Shown one piece after another: positions 7,795 through 16,452 of a stretch of DNA of 64,000 nucleotides. The translations under genes were made by a program, and so were the position numbers. The notes below the pieces were generated by a model that saw nothing but the letters and a program-made list of their open reading frames with translations, ran no database searches and had not been told where the DNA came from. Source of the stretch: Herbidospora sakaeratensis (GTDB lineage: Bacteria; Actinomycetota; Actinomycetes; Streptosporangiales; Streptosporangiaceae). The number at the start of each line of letters is the position of its first letter. Position 1 is the stretch's first letter. The stretch spans positions 426,363-490,362 of the forward strand of contig NZ_BBXC01000009.1 in assembly GCF_001570525.1 (NCBI RefSeq), in the 5' to 3' direction.

Positions 7795-8796
7795 ATGGCC
7801 CGGCGTCTTCTCGCCGTCTCTTTGGCATGCCTTTTTTCACTGACGGCCCCGCCCGCCGAAGGCGCCGATCACTCGCACTCACCCGGTCATGACCACGACT
7901 GCCCGGCGCCCGGCCGCGCGTCCGGCCGCGCCGAGCCCCGGCCGCTGACGGCGACCGAGTTCGCCCAGATGAACGCGGCCCTGCGCAACCACCCCGGGCC
8001 GATCCCGGCGACGGTGACCGTGCCGCTGTGGATCCACGTGCTCACCGACGGCCAGACCGGCGCGCCCGACGCGGCGGTCCGCGAGCAGGTCAACGTGCTC
8101 AACCGGGCCTACTCGGGCGGCTACGGCGGCGCCGACACCGGCGTGCGGTTCGCGCTGCGCGGCATCACCCGCACCGACAACCGCGACTGGTTCCGCAACC
8201 CGCTCGGCCTGGAAGACCCCATGAAGGCGACCCTGCGCCGGGGCGGCTCGGAGACCCTCAACCTGTACGTCTCCCAGCTCAGCGAACTGGTGCTCGGCTA
8301 CGCGACCTATCCCAACTGGTACGTCGGCAGCCCCAGCCAGGACGGCGTGGTGATCGACTGGCGCACCCTGCCCGGTGGGGCGCTGCGCAACTTCAACTTC
8401 GGCTTCACCGGCGTGCACGAGATCGGCCACTGGCTCGGCCTCGTGCACACCTTCGAGAACGGCTGCACCGAACCGGGCGACTCCGTCGACGACACCCCGT
8501 TCCAGGCGACGCCCACCGAGGGTTGCCCCGACCGGCGCGACTCGTGCACGGCGGCCGGGGAGGACCCGATCCACAACTTCATGGACTACGCCCACGACCG
8601 CTGCATGAACCAGTTCACCGCCGGACAGGGGCTGCGCATGCGGCAGGCGTGGGTGACCTACCGCGGCGGCCTCGCGGGGCTCCAGTCGCGGTCGAGCATG
8701 GTGTCCGGGCTGCTCGGCACCCAGGCGGGCCAGGTGCCGATCGCGCCCCCTCGGCCCTACACGTCCTCGGTGTTCCTGCCTCGTGGGTGGGGCTGA
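7795..8796 (+). CDS. secreted zinc metalloprotease, M43 (pappalysin-like) family
   Basis: A 333-residue secreted protease. Residues 1-23 are a signal peptide, followed by a His-rich pro-region (HSHSPGHDHD). The extended zinc motif HEIGHWLGLVH (His208, Glu209, His212, His218) and the Met-turn NFMDY (Met263) identify a metzincin of family M43B. Four cysteines (224, 244, 251, 270) around the active site probably form disulfides. It hydrolyses extracellular protein; its target is unknown. It stands alone with its own promoter and is followed by a dispersed repeat. Confidence 0.93.
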   Translation: MARRLLAVSLACLFSLTAPPAEGADHSHSPGHDHDCPAPGRASGRAEPRPLTATEFAQMNAALRNHPGPIPATVTVPLWIHVLTDGQTGAPDAAVREQVNVLNRAYSGGYGGADTGVRFALRGITRTDNRDWFRNPLGLEDPMKATLRRGGSETLNLYVSQLSELVLGYATYPNWYVGSPSQDGVVIDWRTLPGGALRNFNFGFTGVHEIGHWLGLVHTFENGCTEPGDSVDDTPFQATPTEGCPDRRDSCTAAGEDPIHNFMDYAHDRCMNQFTAGQGLRMRQAWVTYRGGLAGLQSRSSMVSGLLGTQAGQVPIAPPRPYTSSVFLPRGWG

Positions 8797-8819
8797 GCCG
8801 TCGCGACCGGGTGGCGCCG

Positions 8820-8890
8820 GATGCGGCGCCCGCCGGGGGCGGCGGGCGGTGCCGGGGTGGGCGGAGCCGTAACGGAAGGAAGGCTCCTCC
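8820..8890 (+). repeat. dispersed intergenic repeat, copy 2
   Basis: Second copy of the element also seen at 66-140 and 43640-43715: GC-rich GGCGGGCGG-like lead, then GGCGGAGCCGTAACGGA and GGAAGG. It lies between the metalloprotease gene and a small membrane-protein gene. Confidence 0.6.
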
Positions 8891-8951
8891 CTCATAGCGA
8901 ATGCGTGATCTTTGTTGACGGCTGGGGCTCCGGCGTGACTGACTTGGCGGC

Positions 8952-9608
8952 ATGGACGAGCGGAGGGTCTGGCCGCCCACCGACCACGCCGACGATCTGC
9001 CTCCTTCGGCCCGCTGGTACGGCACGCCCGCCCCGCCGCCGCGCCGCGTGCCGCGCTGGTTGCGCCGTCTCCTGCTGATCGCGCTGGTGTCGCTCGGCGC
9101 GGGGGCGCTCATCGGGGGCGTGGTGTTCTTCGTGCTGAGCCGCCCCGAGGCGCCGGTCGAGACGGTGCTGGTCACCGACGAACTGGCCGGGCTCACCTAC
9201 CCGATCCCGCCGGGGTGGCACGAGGGCGCGCTCGCGCCGGTCACCGGGTTCACCTCCGTCGCCGTCAACGACGACCGCGCCACCGTGATGGCCCGGCCGG
9301 GGGAGAAGCTCGACGCGGCCGATCCCCGGCCCGCGCTGCTGAAACTGGCCGAGACCTACTCGCGGCTGCTGCTCCAGGGCGACACCGTCGACGTCATCGA
9401 GGACGAGAAGGTCGAGATCGGCGGACGCACCGGACACACCCGGGCGATGCGGGCCGAATACCGCGACGTGGTGAACCAGCCGGCCTTCCTGCGGGTCACC
9501 GTGCTCACCGCCGAAGAGGGGCGCAGCGTGGTCCTGCTGGGTCTCGCGCACCCCGACGACCCGGTCTCGCGGCGCGAGATAGACACGATCATGGCGGGCG
9601 CGCGATAG
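8952..9608 (+). CDS. single-pass membrane protein of unknown function
   Basis: A 218-residue protein. Residues 1-37 are a Pro- and Arg-rich cytosolic tail, about 38-62 a transmembrane helix (LLLIALVSLGAGALIGGVVFFVL), and 65-218 an extracytoplasmic alpha/beta domain beginning ELAGLTYPIPPGWHEG. That opening (a strand plus PxGW) resembles the PsbP/LpqN-like fold of actinobacterial surface proteins, but I cannot assign it firmly. No partner gene is obvious; it precedes the helicase gene by 130 bases. Confidence 0.75.
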   Translation: MDERRVWPPTDHADDLPPSARWYGTPAPPPRRVPRWLRRLLLIALVSLGAGALIGGVVFFVLSRPEAPVETVLVTDELAGLTYPIPPGWHEGALAPVTGFTSVAVNDDRATVMARPGEKLDAADPRPALLKLAETYSRLLLQGDTVDVIEDEKVEIGGRTGHTRAMRAEYRDVVNQPAFLRVTVLTAEEGRSVVLLGLAHPDDPVSRREIDTIMAGAR

Positions 9609-9737
9609 CACTTACCAGGCACGATGGCGAGGATCTCGCGGCCTCGGCACGTCTTGTCGGTGGGTCCGGCTAGTCTGTGGCCACGTGAGGGGAACCGATA
9701 GATACGGCAATGTCCGAGTGACCGGCGGGAGGCGCGC

Positions 9738-11486
9738 GTGAGCACGTCGGCCGCGTCCCACCTGTCGCCGTCATATCCCGACCGCGCCGCATGGGGCACC
9801 GCCCCGAAGCTGCGCGCGTGGCAGCAGGAGGCGTTCGACCTCTACTTCACCCGCGAACCGCGCGACTTCCTGACGGTCGCGACGCCGGGCGCCGGTAAGA
9901 CCACCTACGCGCTGCGCATCGCGAGCGAACTGCTGAGCCGGGGCGTCATCAAGGCCGTGACGATCGTCACGCCGACCGAACACCTCAAGCGCCAGTGGGC
10001 CGACGCCGCGGGCCGGGTCGGCATCGGCATCGACCCCGAGTTCAAGAACAGCCAGGGCGCCACCTCGCGCGACTACACGGGCGTCGCGGTCACCTACGCC
10101 CAGGTCGCGATGCACCCCGCGCTCCACCGTGCCCGCACCGAGGGCCGCAAGACGCTCGTCATCTTCGACGAGATCCACCACGCGGGCGACGCGAAGTCGT
10201 GGGGCGACGGCGTCCGCGAGGCGTTCGAACCGGCCACCCGCCGCCTCCAGCTGACCGGCACCCCGTTCCGCTCCGACGACAACCCGATCCCGTTCGTCGG
10301 CTACACCGAAGACGCCGAGGGCGCGCTGCGCAGCGTCTCCGACTACAGCTACGGCTACGGTCCGGCGCTGGCCGACGGCGTCGTGCGGCCGGTCATCTTC
10401 CTCGCCTACAGCGGCGAGATGAAGTGGCGCACCCGCGCCGGCGACGAGATCACCGCCACGCTCGGCACCCCGCTGACCAAAGACCAGCTCGGCCAGGCCT
10501 GGCGGGCCGCCCTCGACCCGAAGGGCGACTGGATCCGCCAGGTCATCCAGGCCGCCGACCGCCGCCTCACCGAGGTCCGGCGGGGCATGCCCGACGCGGG
10601 CGGCCTCATCATCGCCACCGACCACGAGGCGGCCCGCGCCTACGCCAAGCACCTGCGCGCGGTGACGGGCGAGGGCGCGACGGTCGTGTTGTCCGACGAC
10701 CCCGGCGCGTCCTCGAAGATCAAGGAGTTCGGCGCGTCGCAGCAGCGCTGGCTCGTCGCGGTCCGCATGGTGTCCGAAGGCGTCGACATCCCGCGCCTGG
10801 CCGTCGGCATCTACGCCACCAGCATCTCCACGCCGCTGTTCTTCGCCCAGGCCATCGGCCGTTTCGTGCGTATGCGCAAACGCGGCGAGACGGCGTCGGT
10901 GTTCGTCCCGTCGGTGCCGTTGCTGCTCAGCTTCGCGGCCGAGATGGAGGCCGAGCGCGACCACGTCCTCAACCGCAAACGCGACGAAGACGGCCTCGAC
11001 GACCTGCTCCTGGAACAGGCCCAGCGCGAGCAGAAGCAGCCCGACGTGCTCGGCGACGAACTGCCCTTCCAGACGCTGGAGGCGTCGGCGACCTTCGACC
11101 GCGTCCTCTACGACGGCGGCGAGTTCGGCACGGCCGCCGCCGCGGGTTCGCCAGAAGAAGAAGACTTCCTCGGCCTTCCCGGTCTCCTGGAGCCCGAACA
11201 GGTGGCGTCGCTGCTGCGCAAACGCCAGGCCGACCAGCAGGCGGCGGCGAGGAAGAAGCCGAAGGCCGCGCCGCCCGAGCTGGCCCCCCACGAGCAGATC
11301 GCCGAACTGCGCAAGGAGCTCAACGGGCTGGTCGGGGCGTGGAACCACCGCACCGGGCAGCCCCACGGGGTCATCCATGCGGAACTGCGACGGTCGTGCG
11401 GCGGGCCGGCCATCGCGCAGGCCACCGCCGACCAGATCCGCGAGCGCATCGCGACGATCCGCAAGTGGGCGGCCGCGCGTAAATGA
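9738..11486 (+). CDS. DEAD/DEAH-box superfamily 2 helicase
   Basis: A 582-residue ATP-dependent nucleic-acid helicase or translocase. Visible motifs in order: Walker A TPGAGKTTYALRIA (I), TIVTPTEHLKRQW (Ia), DEIHHAGD (II), LTGTPFRSDD (III), VRMVSEGVDIPRLAVGIY (V) and AQAIGRFVRMRKRGE (VI). The fold is closest to XPB/RadD/type-III restriction-like SF2 enzymes. A charged tail (about 400-580) follows and is common to actinobacterial orthologues. It overlaps the following GNAT gene by four bases (ATGA), so the two are translationally coupled. The nucleic-acid substrate is unknown. Confidence 0.92.
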   Translation: MSTSAASHLSPSYPDRAAWGTAPKLRAWQQEAFDLYFTREPRDFLTVATPGAGKTTYALRIASELLSRGVIKAVTIVTPTEHLKRQWADAAGRVGIGIDPEFKNSQGATSRDYTGVAVTYAQVAMHPALHRARTEGRKTLVIFDEIHHAGDAKSWGDGVREAFEPATRRLQLTGTPFRSDDNPIPFVGYTEDAEGALRSVSDYSYGYGPALADGVVRPVIFLAYSGEMKWRTRAGDEITATLGTPLTKDQLGQAWRAALDPKGDWIRQVIQAADRRLTEVRRGMPDAGGLIIATDHEAARAYAKHLRAVTGEGATVVLSDDPGASSKIKEFGASQQRWLVAVRMVSEGVDIPRLAVGIYATSISTPLFFAQAIGRFVRMRKRGETASVFVPSVPLLLSFAAEMEAERDHVLNRKRDEDGLDDLLLEQAQREQKQPDVLGDELPFQTLEASATFDRVLYDGGEFGTAAAAGSPEEEDFLGLPGLLEPEQVASLLRKRQADQQAAARKKPKAAPPELAPHEQIAELRKELNGLVGAWNHRTGQPHGVIHAELRRSCGGPAIAQATADQIRERIATIRKWAAARK

Positions 11487-11983
11487 CGATCGAGATCGGA
11501 GTGGCGCGGCCCTCCGACGGTGACGCGCTGGGGGAGATCCATGCTGCGGCGTGGATTGCCTACGAGCCGTTCTTCGAGCCGGCCTTCTACGAGAAGGCGG
11601 TGGCGCACCGGCGGGAGAAGTGGCACGCGGTGCTGGCCGAAGGGGCCGAGACGGTTCTCCTCGCACGTCTTGACGAGCGGCCCCTGGCTTTCGCCTGCTA
11701 CGGGGCTTCCGCCGATCGGGCTTCGGCGGCCGAGGTCTACGACTTCTTCGGGCATCCTGACGGGTGGGGGTCGGGGATCGCGGCGGCGTTGATGGCGGCG
11801 ACGTCGTCACGGATGGAGCGGGACGGGTTCGGGTCGGTTCATCTGTGGACGTTCCGGGATACGGCGCGGTCGCGGCGGTTCTATACGAAGACCGGGTTTG
11901 TCGAGTCGGGGGAGACGCGGCGCTACGACTTCGCCGAGGGCGGGCTCATCGACCAGGTCGAGTATGTGCGGAAGGTGCCCTAG
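11483..11983 (+). CDS. GNAT family N-acetyltransferase
   Basis: A 166-residue acetyl-CoA-dependent acetyltransferase. It has the GNAT order: IGVARPSDGDALGEIHAAAW (beta1-alpha1), a central strand, GWGSGIAAALMAA as a motif A / acetyl-CoA pyrophosphate loop with a G in place of the first Q/R, and WTFRDTARSRRFYTKTGFVESG as motif B. Translationally coupled to the upstream helicase. The last four bases overlap the convergent PP2C-like gene. The substrate is unknown. Confidence 0.9.
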   Translation: MTIEIGVARPSDGDALGEIHAAAWIAYEPFFEPAFYEKAVAHRREKWHAVLAEGAETVLLARLDERPLAFACYGASADRASAAEVYDFFGHPDGWGSGIAAALMAATSSRMERDGFGSVHLWTFRDTARSRRFYTKTGFVESGETRRYDFAEGGLIDQVEYVRKVP

Positions 11984-12783
11984 CGGGTCGGCATCGGCAG
12001 GCGGATGTCTTTGCAGTAGGCGATGGTGGCGTCGTCTGGTTTCACCGCGTGACGTTGCTCCGCCTGCCGGACCTGGTGGATGACGGCGTCGGGGCCGCTC
12101 GTGGCCAGGATGGCGAGTGTCTCTGGCCAGTCGGTGAGAGCGAAGTGGTCCACGATTCGGCTGGCTCCGTTGCTGAGCAGGGCGGCGGCGCACAGGTCCG
12201 AGATCGGGTGGCGGCCGGTGACCGCCTCGTCGGCCGCTCGCGGGTCGTCTTTGGCCACCCAGAAGCCGCCGGGTTGATTTCGGTGGGCGCGCAGGTCACC
12301 GAGGAGGCGGCGGTATTCGTCGCTTTCCGGTGTGGTGGCTGCCAGCCTGGGTTCGTAGGTGCGGCTGATGGCCACTTCGCGGGGGTCGGTGGCGACGATC
12401 GGCGGGCCGCCGCGTTTGTCGAGGGCGATGATCGCGTCACCCAGGACCAAGTGGTCGAGGTCGCCGCCTGACACGCGCAGGATGGCCACCGCCGCTGACG
12501 GGCTGATGGGGTTGGCCACGTCGCAGGTGTGCCGGTGGAGGTCCGTCACCCGGGTGATCGCCTCGGCCAGGAGTGCGGGAAGGGTCGGTGTCGCGGCACC
12601 CAGCTCGAGTAGGGCGAGAAGGGTGCCGCCCAGTGTGTGGGCATACCAGGCCACGCCGTGGTGGCAGGTCGGTTCGGCGCCGGGGATGCCGGCGCCGTCG
12701 ACCAGGACCGCTGCCGTTGCGGTGGCTCCGGTGAAGTCCTCGTTCGTCCGGCCGGGGTGCGCTGCGGCGCTCGCCATCGTCAC
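11980..12783 (-). CDS. PP2C-like protein phosphatase domain protein
   Basis: A 267-residue cytosolic protein whose start (ASAAAHPGRTNEDFTGAT...VLVDGAG) matches the PPM/PP2C pattern of an Asn-Glu-Asp motif followed by a metal-binding DGxG strand. GDLDHLVLGDAIIAL is the later PPM aspartate strand. It would dephosphorylate Ser/Thr residues or be a degenerate relative, since the DGAG and LGDA motifs are less complete than in canonical PstP. The GTG at 12783 has GGAG at a suitable distance; an ATG two codons later is possible. It follows a small membrane-protein gene by 23 bases on the same strand, so they probably form an operon. Confidence 0.75.
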   Translation of the reverse strand: MTMASAAAHPGRTNEDFTGATATAAVLVDGAGIPGAEPTCHHGVAWYAHTLGGTLLALLELGAATPTLPALLAEAITRVTDLHRHTCDVANPISPSAAVAILRVSGGDLDHLVLGDAIIALDKRGGPPIVATDPREVAISRTYEPRLAATTPESDEYRRLLGDLRAHRNQPGGFWVAKDDPRAADEAVTGRHPISDLCAAALLSNGASRIVDHFALTDWPETLAILATSGPDAVIHQVRQAEQRHAVKPDDATIAYCKDIRLPMPTR

Positions 12784-12806
12784 CTGCACGCTCCGGCCGC
12801 CTGCTG

Positions 12807-13337
12807 CTACCCGTGGGTGATCGTCGGGATGCGTTTGCCGCTGCGGCCGTCGACCGCGACCCAGTGGTGGCGGGCCAGTTTGCGGGCGACGTCGACGAAG
12901 GCCGTCGAGCCGTCGATGTTGACCGGGACGACCGATGCGCGGTGGTTGCCGACCAGGGCGCCCTCGTGGACCCACACCCGCAGCCGGTTGCCCTTCTCGC
13001 CGAGGACGACCGCCGCCGTGTCGCACTCGCCGATGACGGCGGGCCAGAGGATGGTGACGTGGGTGCGGGAGAGGCGTACCTCGTCGGGGTGCGGAAGCCG
13101 GACCGGGCAGGGCGTGTTCGTCGGCGACGGGACCGGGCGGGGAGGCATGACCGCCGCCACGGGCGGGGGCGCGGGATGGTGGCCGGTGGTGGCCAGGAAG
13201 ATCGTCGCGCCTTCGAGGGCGAAGATCGTCGCGACGGCGCCCAGGCGGTTGCGAAGCGGCTGGCCGATTCCGAAGAGCAGCCAGACGCAGACGGGCGCCA
13301 GCAACAACCACGACACACCAAGAGCAAGAGCAAACAT
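12807..13337 (-). CDS. small two-helix membrane protein of unknown function
   Basis: A 176-residue protein with two N-terminal membrane helices (about 2-25 and 35-52), a proline-rich linker (APPPVAAVMPPRPVPSPT) and an extracytoplasmic domain containing two cysteines (in NTPCP and GECDT). No family recognised. It is upstream of, and probably cotranscribed with, the PP2C-like gene, which suggests a membrane partner or sensor, but that is inference only. Confidence 0.7.
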   Translation of the reverse strand: MFALALGVSWLLLAPVCVWLLFGIGQPLRNRLGAVATIFALEGATIFLATTGHHPAPPPVAAVMPPRPVPSPTNTPCPVRLPHPDEVRLSRTHVTILWPAVIGECDTAAVVLGEKGNRLRVWVHEGALVGNHRASVVPVNIDGSTAFVDVARKLARHHWVAVDGRSGKRIPTITHG

Positions 13338-13664
13338 GATCAGCCGCCGACCTAGAGGATATGACGCTAGGTAAGCGTATCCCTACGTTGGGCAATGGCA
13401 ACTCGAAGCGCGGAACAGCGCGTGTGGCTCGTTTGAAGGGGTGGATCGGAGTGCTGATATGCCGAAATTTCGGGCGGCCCGGCCGCCCGGCCCGGAGTTG
13501 GCCACAGTGGCCGTTCGCTAGGCGGGTAACTGGTGCCGGGTAGTGAGCCGGGCCGGTCGCGAGTGGCTGAGGTCTCCGCCACATCGGCGTCAGTCTGAGG
13601 CCGGGCCGGTCGTCGACGTCCGAAGGTGTCAGGCAAAGGGCGGTTGTGAGCCGCCGGGGCGGTG
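13338..13664. other. 327-base gap with palindromes, no gene recognised
   Basis: The gap contains the perfect 12-base palindrome CCGAAATTTCGG (13462-13473) running straight into CGGGCGGCC-C-GGCCGCCCG (13471-13489). Short open frames exist but have no ribosome site and no recognisable product. The palindromes could be a regulatory site for the operon reading leftward from 13337, or a terminator for neither gene. Confidence 0.4.
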
Positions 13665-14249
13665 TCAGTCTTCCGCGTCGTCCGCCACGATCGGGCGGCC
13701 CGCGAGTTCCACTCCCGCCGCCGCCATCTCCGTCATCGCGACTTCCGTCGTGATCGGCATCACGCCCGCCGTCAGGTCGAGCAGCACCCGTACGTCGAAC
13801 CCCTGCGCCCGGGCGTCGATCGCCGTCGCCCGCACGCAGTGGTCGGTCGCGATCCCCACCACGTCCACCTTGGAGACCCCTCGCGAGCGCAGCCAGGAAG
13901 CAAGACCGACCCCGTCGGAGGAGTGCCCCTCGAACCCGCTGTAGGCCCCCGCGTGGGCGCCCTTGCTGAAGATCTCCTCGATCGGCTCGGTGTCGAGGTT
14001 CTCGTGGAACTCCGCCCCCGACGTCCCCACCACGCAGTGGGCCGGCCAGGTCGTCATGAAGTCGGGGTCGAGGGCGAAGTGGGTTCCGGGGTCGACGTGG
14101 TAGTCGCGGGTGGCCACCACGTGGTCGTAGTCGCCCCGTGCCACGTGGACGCTGATGGCCGCGGCCACGCCCGCGCCGCCGGTCACGGGCAGGCTGCCGC
14201 CCTCGCAGAAGTCGTTCTGCACGTCGACGATCACAAGCGCGGTGGTCAT
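13665..14249 (-). CDS. pncA: nicotinamidase/pyrazinamidase
   Basis: A 194-residue cytosolic isochorismatase-fold hydrolase that converts nicotinamide to nicotinate for NAD salvage. Catalytic residues are visible: Asp in VDVQNDF, Lys in FSKGAH and the nucleophilic Cys in GIATDHCVRATA. Metal-site residues DYHVDPGTHF are present. The ATG at 14249 is preferred over a TTG three codons upstream. It lies head-to-tail just downstream of pncB, whose product uses nicotinate, so the two form a salvage unit. Confidence 0.93.
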   Translation of the reverse strand: MTTALVIVDVQNDFCEGGSLPVTGGAGVAAAISVHVARGDYDHVVATRDYHVDPGTHFALDPDFMTTWPAHCVVGTSGAEFHENLDTEPIEEIFSKGAHAGAYSGFEGHSSDGVGLASWLRSRGVSKVDVVGIATDHCVRATAIDARAQGFDVRVLLDLTAGVMPITTEVAMTEMAAAGVELAGRPIVADDAED

Positions 14250-14310
14250 GCGTCCCAATCTAGAAGATCGCGGGAGACCGGCGTCGTCCTCATGCGCCGC
14301 TCTCCCGCGA

Positions 14311-15576
14311 TCAGGAGAAAATAGTAGGCACAGCCGGGTCGCCGGGCGAGAGGCTATGAGCGATTTGCGGCAATTCGCGCATCGACTGCTGATGGCGGGA
14401 GCGGGCGTCGTCCAGGGGCTCCCGGCCGACGATCTCGCCGTCGCGCACCAACTGCGCGAGCAAAGGGCGGCCCAGGGAGTCGTCGGGGCGGTTGGTGACG
14501 ATCTCCTCGACCGCGATCCCGTCGGACAGGGAACGGTAGGCCCACTTGCGGCCGCCCCGGCTCGGCTTGCCGACCGAGGTCTTGGCGACCGGCTTCATGG
14601 TGCCGGTCGAGTCCTCCCTGTCGACGAGTTTGTAGACCAGGTTGGCCGTCGGGGCGCCCGAGCCCGTCACCAGTTTCGTGCCGACGCCGTAGCCGTCGAC
14701 GGGGGCCGCGGCCAGGGCCGCGATGGCGTGTTCGTCGAGGTCGCCGGTCACCACGATCCGGGTGCGGTCGGCGCCGAGGGAGTCGAGCTGGCGCCTGACC
14801 TCGATGGCGACCACGCCCAGGTCGCCCGAGTCGATGCGGACCGCGCCCAGGTCGCCGCCGGCCAGCTTCACGGCGGTGCGCACGGCCTCCTCGACGGAGT
14901 AGGTGTCGACCAGCAGCGTCGTCGAGAGGCCGAGGGCGTCGATCTGGGCGCGGAAGGCCGCCTCCTCCGAGTCGTGGAGCAGGGTGAAGGCGTGCGCGCT
15001 GGTGCCGGCCGTGGGGAGGCCGTACTCCCGGCCGGCCTGGAGGTTCGAGGTGGTCGCGAAGCCGCACAGGTAGGCGGCGCGGGCGGCGGCGACGGCCGCC
15101 CTCTCGTGGGTGCGGCGGGAGCCCATCTCGATCAGCGGGCGGCCCTTGGCCGCGTACGTCATGCGGGAGGCGGCCGAGGCGATCGCGCAGTCGTGGTTCA
15201 GGATCGACAGGACGATCGTCTCCAGGACCACCGCCTCGGCGAAGGCGCCCTCGACGACCATGATCGGAGAGCCCGGGTAGTACGTCTCACCTTCGCGGTA
15301 GCCGTACACATCCCCCGAGAAACGGAAGTCGGCGAGGAAGGACAGGGTCGGCGGGTCGACGACCTGCTCCAGGAACTCCAGCTCCGGCTCACCGAAGCGG
15401 AATGTCTCTATTGCGGAGAGCACCCGGTCTGTACCTGCGACGACGCCGTAGCGGCGGCCTGCGGGGAGGCGGCGGGCGAAGACCTCGAACACCGCCCGGC
15501 GATGGGCGGTGCCGCCGGCCAGCGCCGCCCGCAACATGGTCAACTCATACATGTCTGTTAGCAAGGCCGAGCTCAT
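14311..15576 (-). CDS. pncB: nicotinate phosphoribosyltransferase
   Basis: A 421-residue cytosolic enzyme making nicotinate mononucleotide from nicotinate, PRPP and ATP. Characteristic segments: LLTDMYELTML at the N-terminus, GSRRTHERAA, TSAHAFTLLHDSEEAAF, LLVDTYS, RIDSGDL and GVGTKLVTG. The ATG at 15576 is the natural start; codons farther upstream run through the divergent clpS promoter. Codon 6 is the rare CTA, which is of interest because of the UAG-anticodon tRNA at 42.6 kb. It is upstream of pncA (gap 61 bases). Confidence 0.95.
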   Translation of the reverse strand: MSSALLTDMYELTMLRAALAGGTAHRRAVFEVFARRLPAGRRYGVVAGTDRVLSAIETFRFGEPELEFLEQVVDPPTLSFLADFRFSGDVYGYREGETYYPGSPIMVVEGAFAEAVVLETIVLSILNHDCAIASAASRMTYAAKGRPLIEMGSRRTHERAAVAAARAAYLCGFATTSNLQAGREYGLPTAGTSAHAFTLLHDSEEAAFRAQIDALGLSTTLLVDTYSVEEAVRTAVKLAGGDLGAVRIDSGDLGVVAIEVRRQLDSLGADRTRIVVTGDLDEHAIAALAAAPVDGYGVGTKLVTGSGAPTANLVYKLVDREDSTGTMKPVAKTSVGKPSRGGRKWAYRSLSDGIAVEEIVTNRPDDSLGRPLLAQLVRDGEIVGREPLDDARSRHQQSMRELPQIAHSLSPGDPAVPTIFS

Positions 15577-15627
15577 GGACGTTTGCACGAGTCGAGAGTA
15601 CGACCGCGGTGAGGCAGGATTGGGGAT

Positions 15628-15915
15628 GTGGGTAGCACCGCTCCGATCGAGGTTGAGCGTCCGATAGCTGACGTTCGCCCAGATTTGCCGTGGGTGACCA
15701 TCGTCTGGAATGACCCGGTCAACCTCATGTCCTATGTGACCTATGTCTTCCAGAGCGTCTTCGGCTACGCCCGGGAGAAGGCCGAGAAGCTCATGCTCGA
15801 CGTCCACCACAAGGGCCGGGCCGTCGTGTCGAGCGGCACGCGGGAGGAGATGGAGCGCGACGTCCAGACCCTCCACTCCTACGGCCTCTGGGCCACCCTG
15901 CAGAAGGACGGCTGA
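15628..15915 (+). CDS. clpS: ATP-dependent Clp protease adaptor ClpS
   Basis: A 95-residue adaptor that delivers N-degron proteins to ClpAP/ClpCP. It has the ClpS core [21 protein letters not shown] (Asn-Asp and Met pocket residues that bind N-terminal bulky residues), [18 protein letters not shown] and the C-terminal YGLWATLQ. The GTG start follows a weak ribosome site. Its stop overlaps the next gene's ATG (TGATG), so clpS and the DUF2017 gene are coupled, an order widely conserved in actinobacteria. Confidence 0.95.
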   Translation: MGSTAPIEVERPIADVRPDLPWVTIVWNDPVNLMSYVTYVFQSVFGYAREKAEKLMLDVHHKGRAVVSSGTREEMERDVQTLHSYGLWATLQKDG

Positions 15916-16442
15916 TGGGCCACGGCTTCAAGGCGACGCGCGAGGGCGTGTCCGTCCACCTCGACACGGCCGAGGCCAGTGTGCTCCGGTCGCTGGTCGC
16001 CTCGATGGTGCTCGACGTGGTCGAGCCGGGGGAGACCGGCGACGACCCGCTGGAGCGGGCGCTGCGCATCGGGCCGGCCACCGAGCCGACCGATCCGGTG
16101 CTGGCCCGCCTGTTCCCGTCGGCCTACGCCGACGACGACGCCGCCTCCGCCGAGTTCCGCCGCTACACCGAGGGCGACCTGCGCGACGCCAAGCGGGCCG
16201 ACGCGCTCACGCTGATCGAGACCGCCGCCGGCGGCAAGGTGACCCTGACCCCCGAGCAGGCCCAGGCCTGGTTGCGCGCCCTCAACGACCTGCGGCTGGT
16301 GCTGGGTGTACGTCTGGAGGTCACCGAGGAGATCCACGAGGAGATCGCCGAGATGGGCGACGACGACCCGCGTTACCCGGCCTTCGTCACCTACGACTGG
16401 CTGACCTACCTGCAGGACACCCTCGTTCAGGCCCTTTGGTAG
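15915..16442 (+). CDS. DUF2017 family protein
   Basis: A 175-residue cytosolic helical protein of the actinobacterial DUF2017 family, found almost always next to clpS. It has no recognisable catalytic motif. Conserved features are the LDTAEASVLRSLV opening, DPVLARLFPSAY, EFRRYTE and the C-terminal AFVTYDWLTYLQDTLVQAL. Position between clpS and mec suggests a role with protein turnover or sulfur metabolism, not proven. Confidence 0.88.
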   Translation: MGHGFKATREGVSVHLDTAEASVLRSLVASMVLDVVEPGETGDDPLERALRIGPATEPTDPVLARLFPSAYADDDAASAEFRRYTEGDLRDAKRADALTLIETAAGGKVTLTPEQAQAWLRALNDLRLVLGVRLEVTEEIHEEIAEMGDDDPRYPAFVTYDWLTYLQDTLVQALW

Positions 16443-16452
16443 GTTCGCGGGC

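Noticed and set aside
13361-13543. A 60-residue open frame in the gap between the membrane protein and pncA
   Set aside because: No ribosome site, no pattern, and it crosses two palindromes; treated as non-coding.
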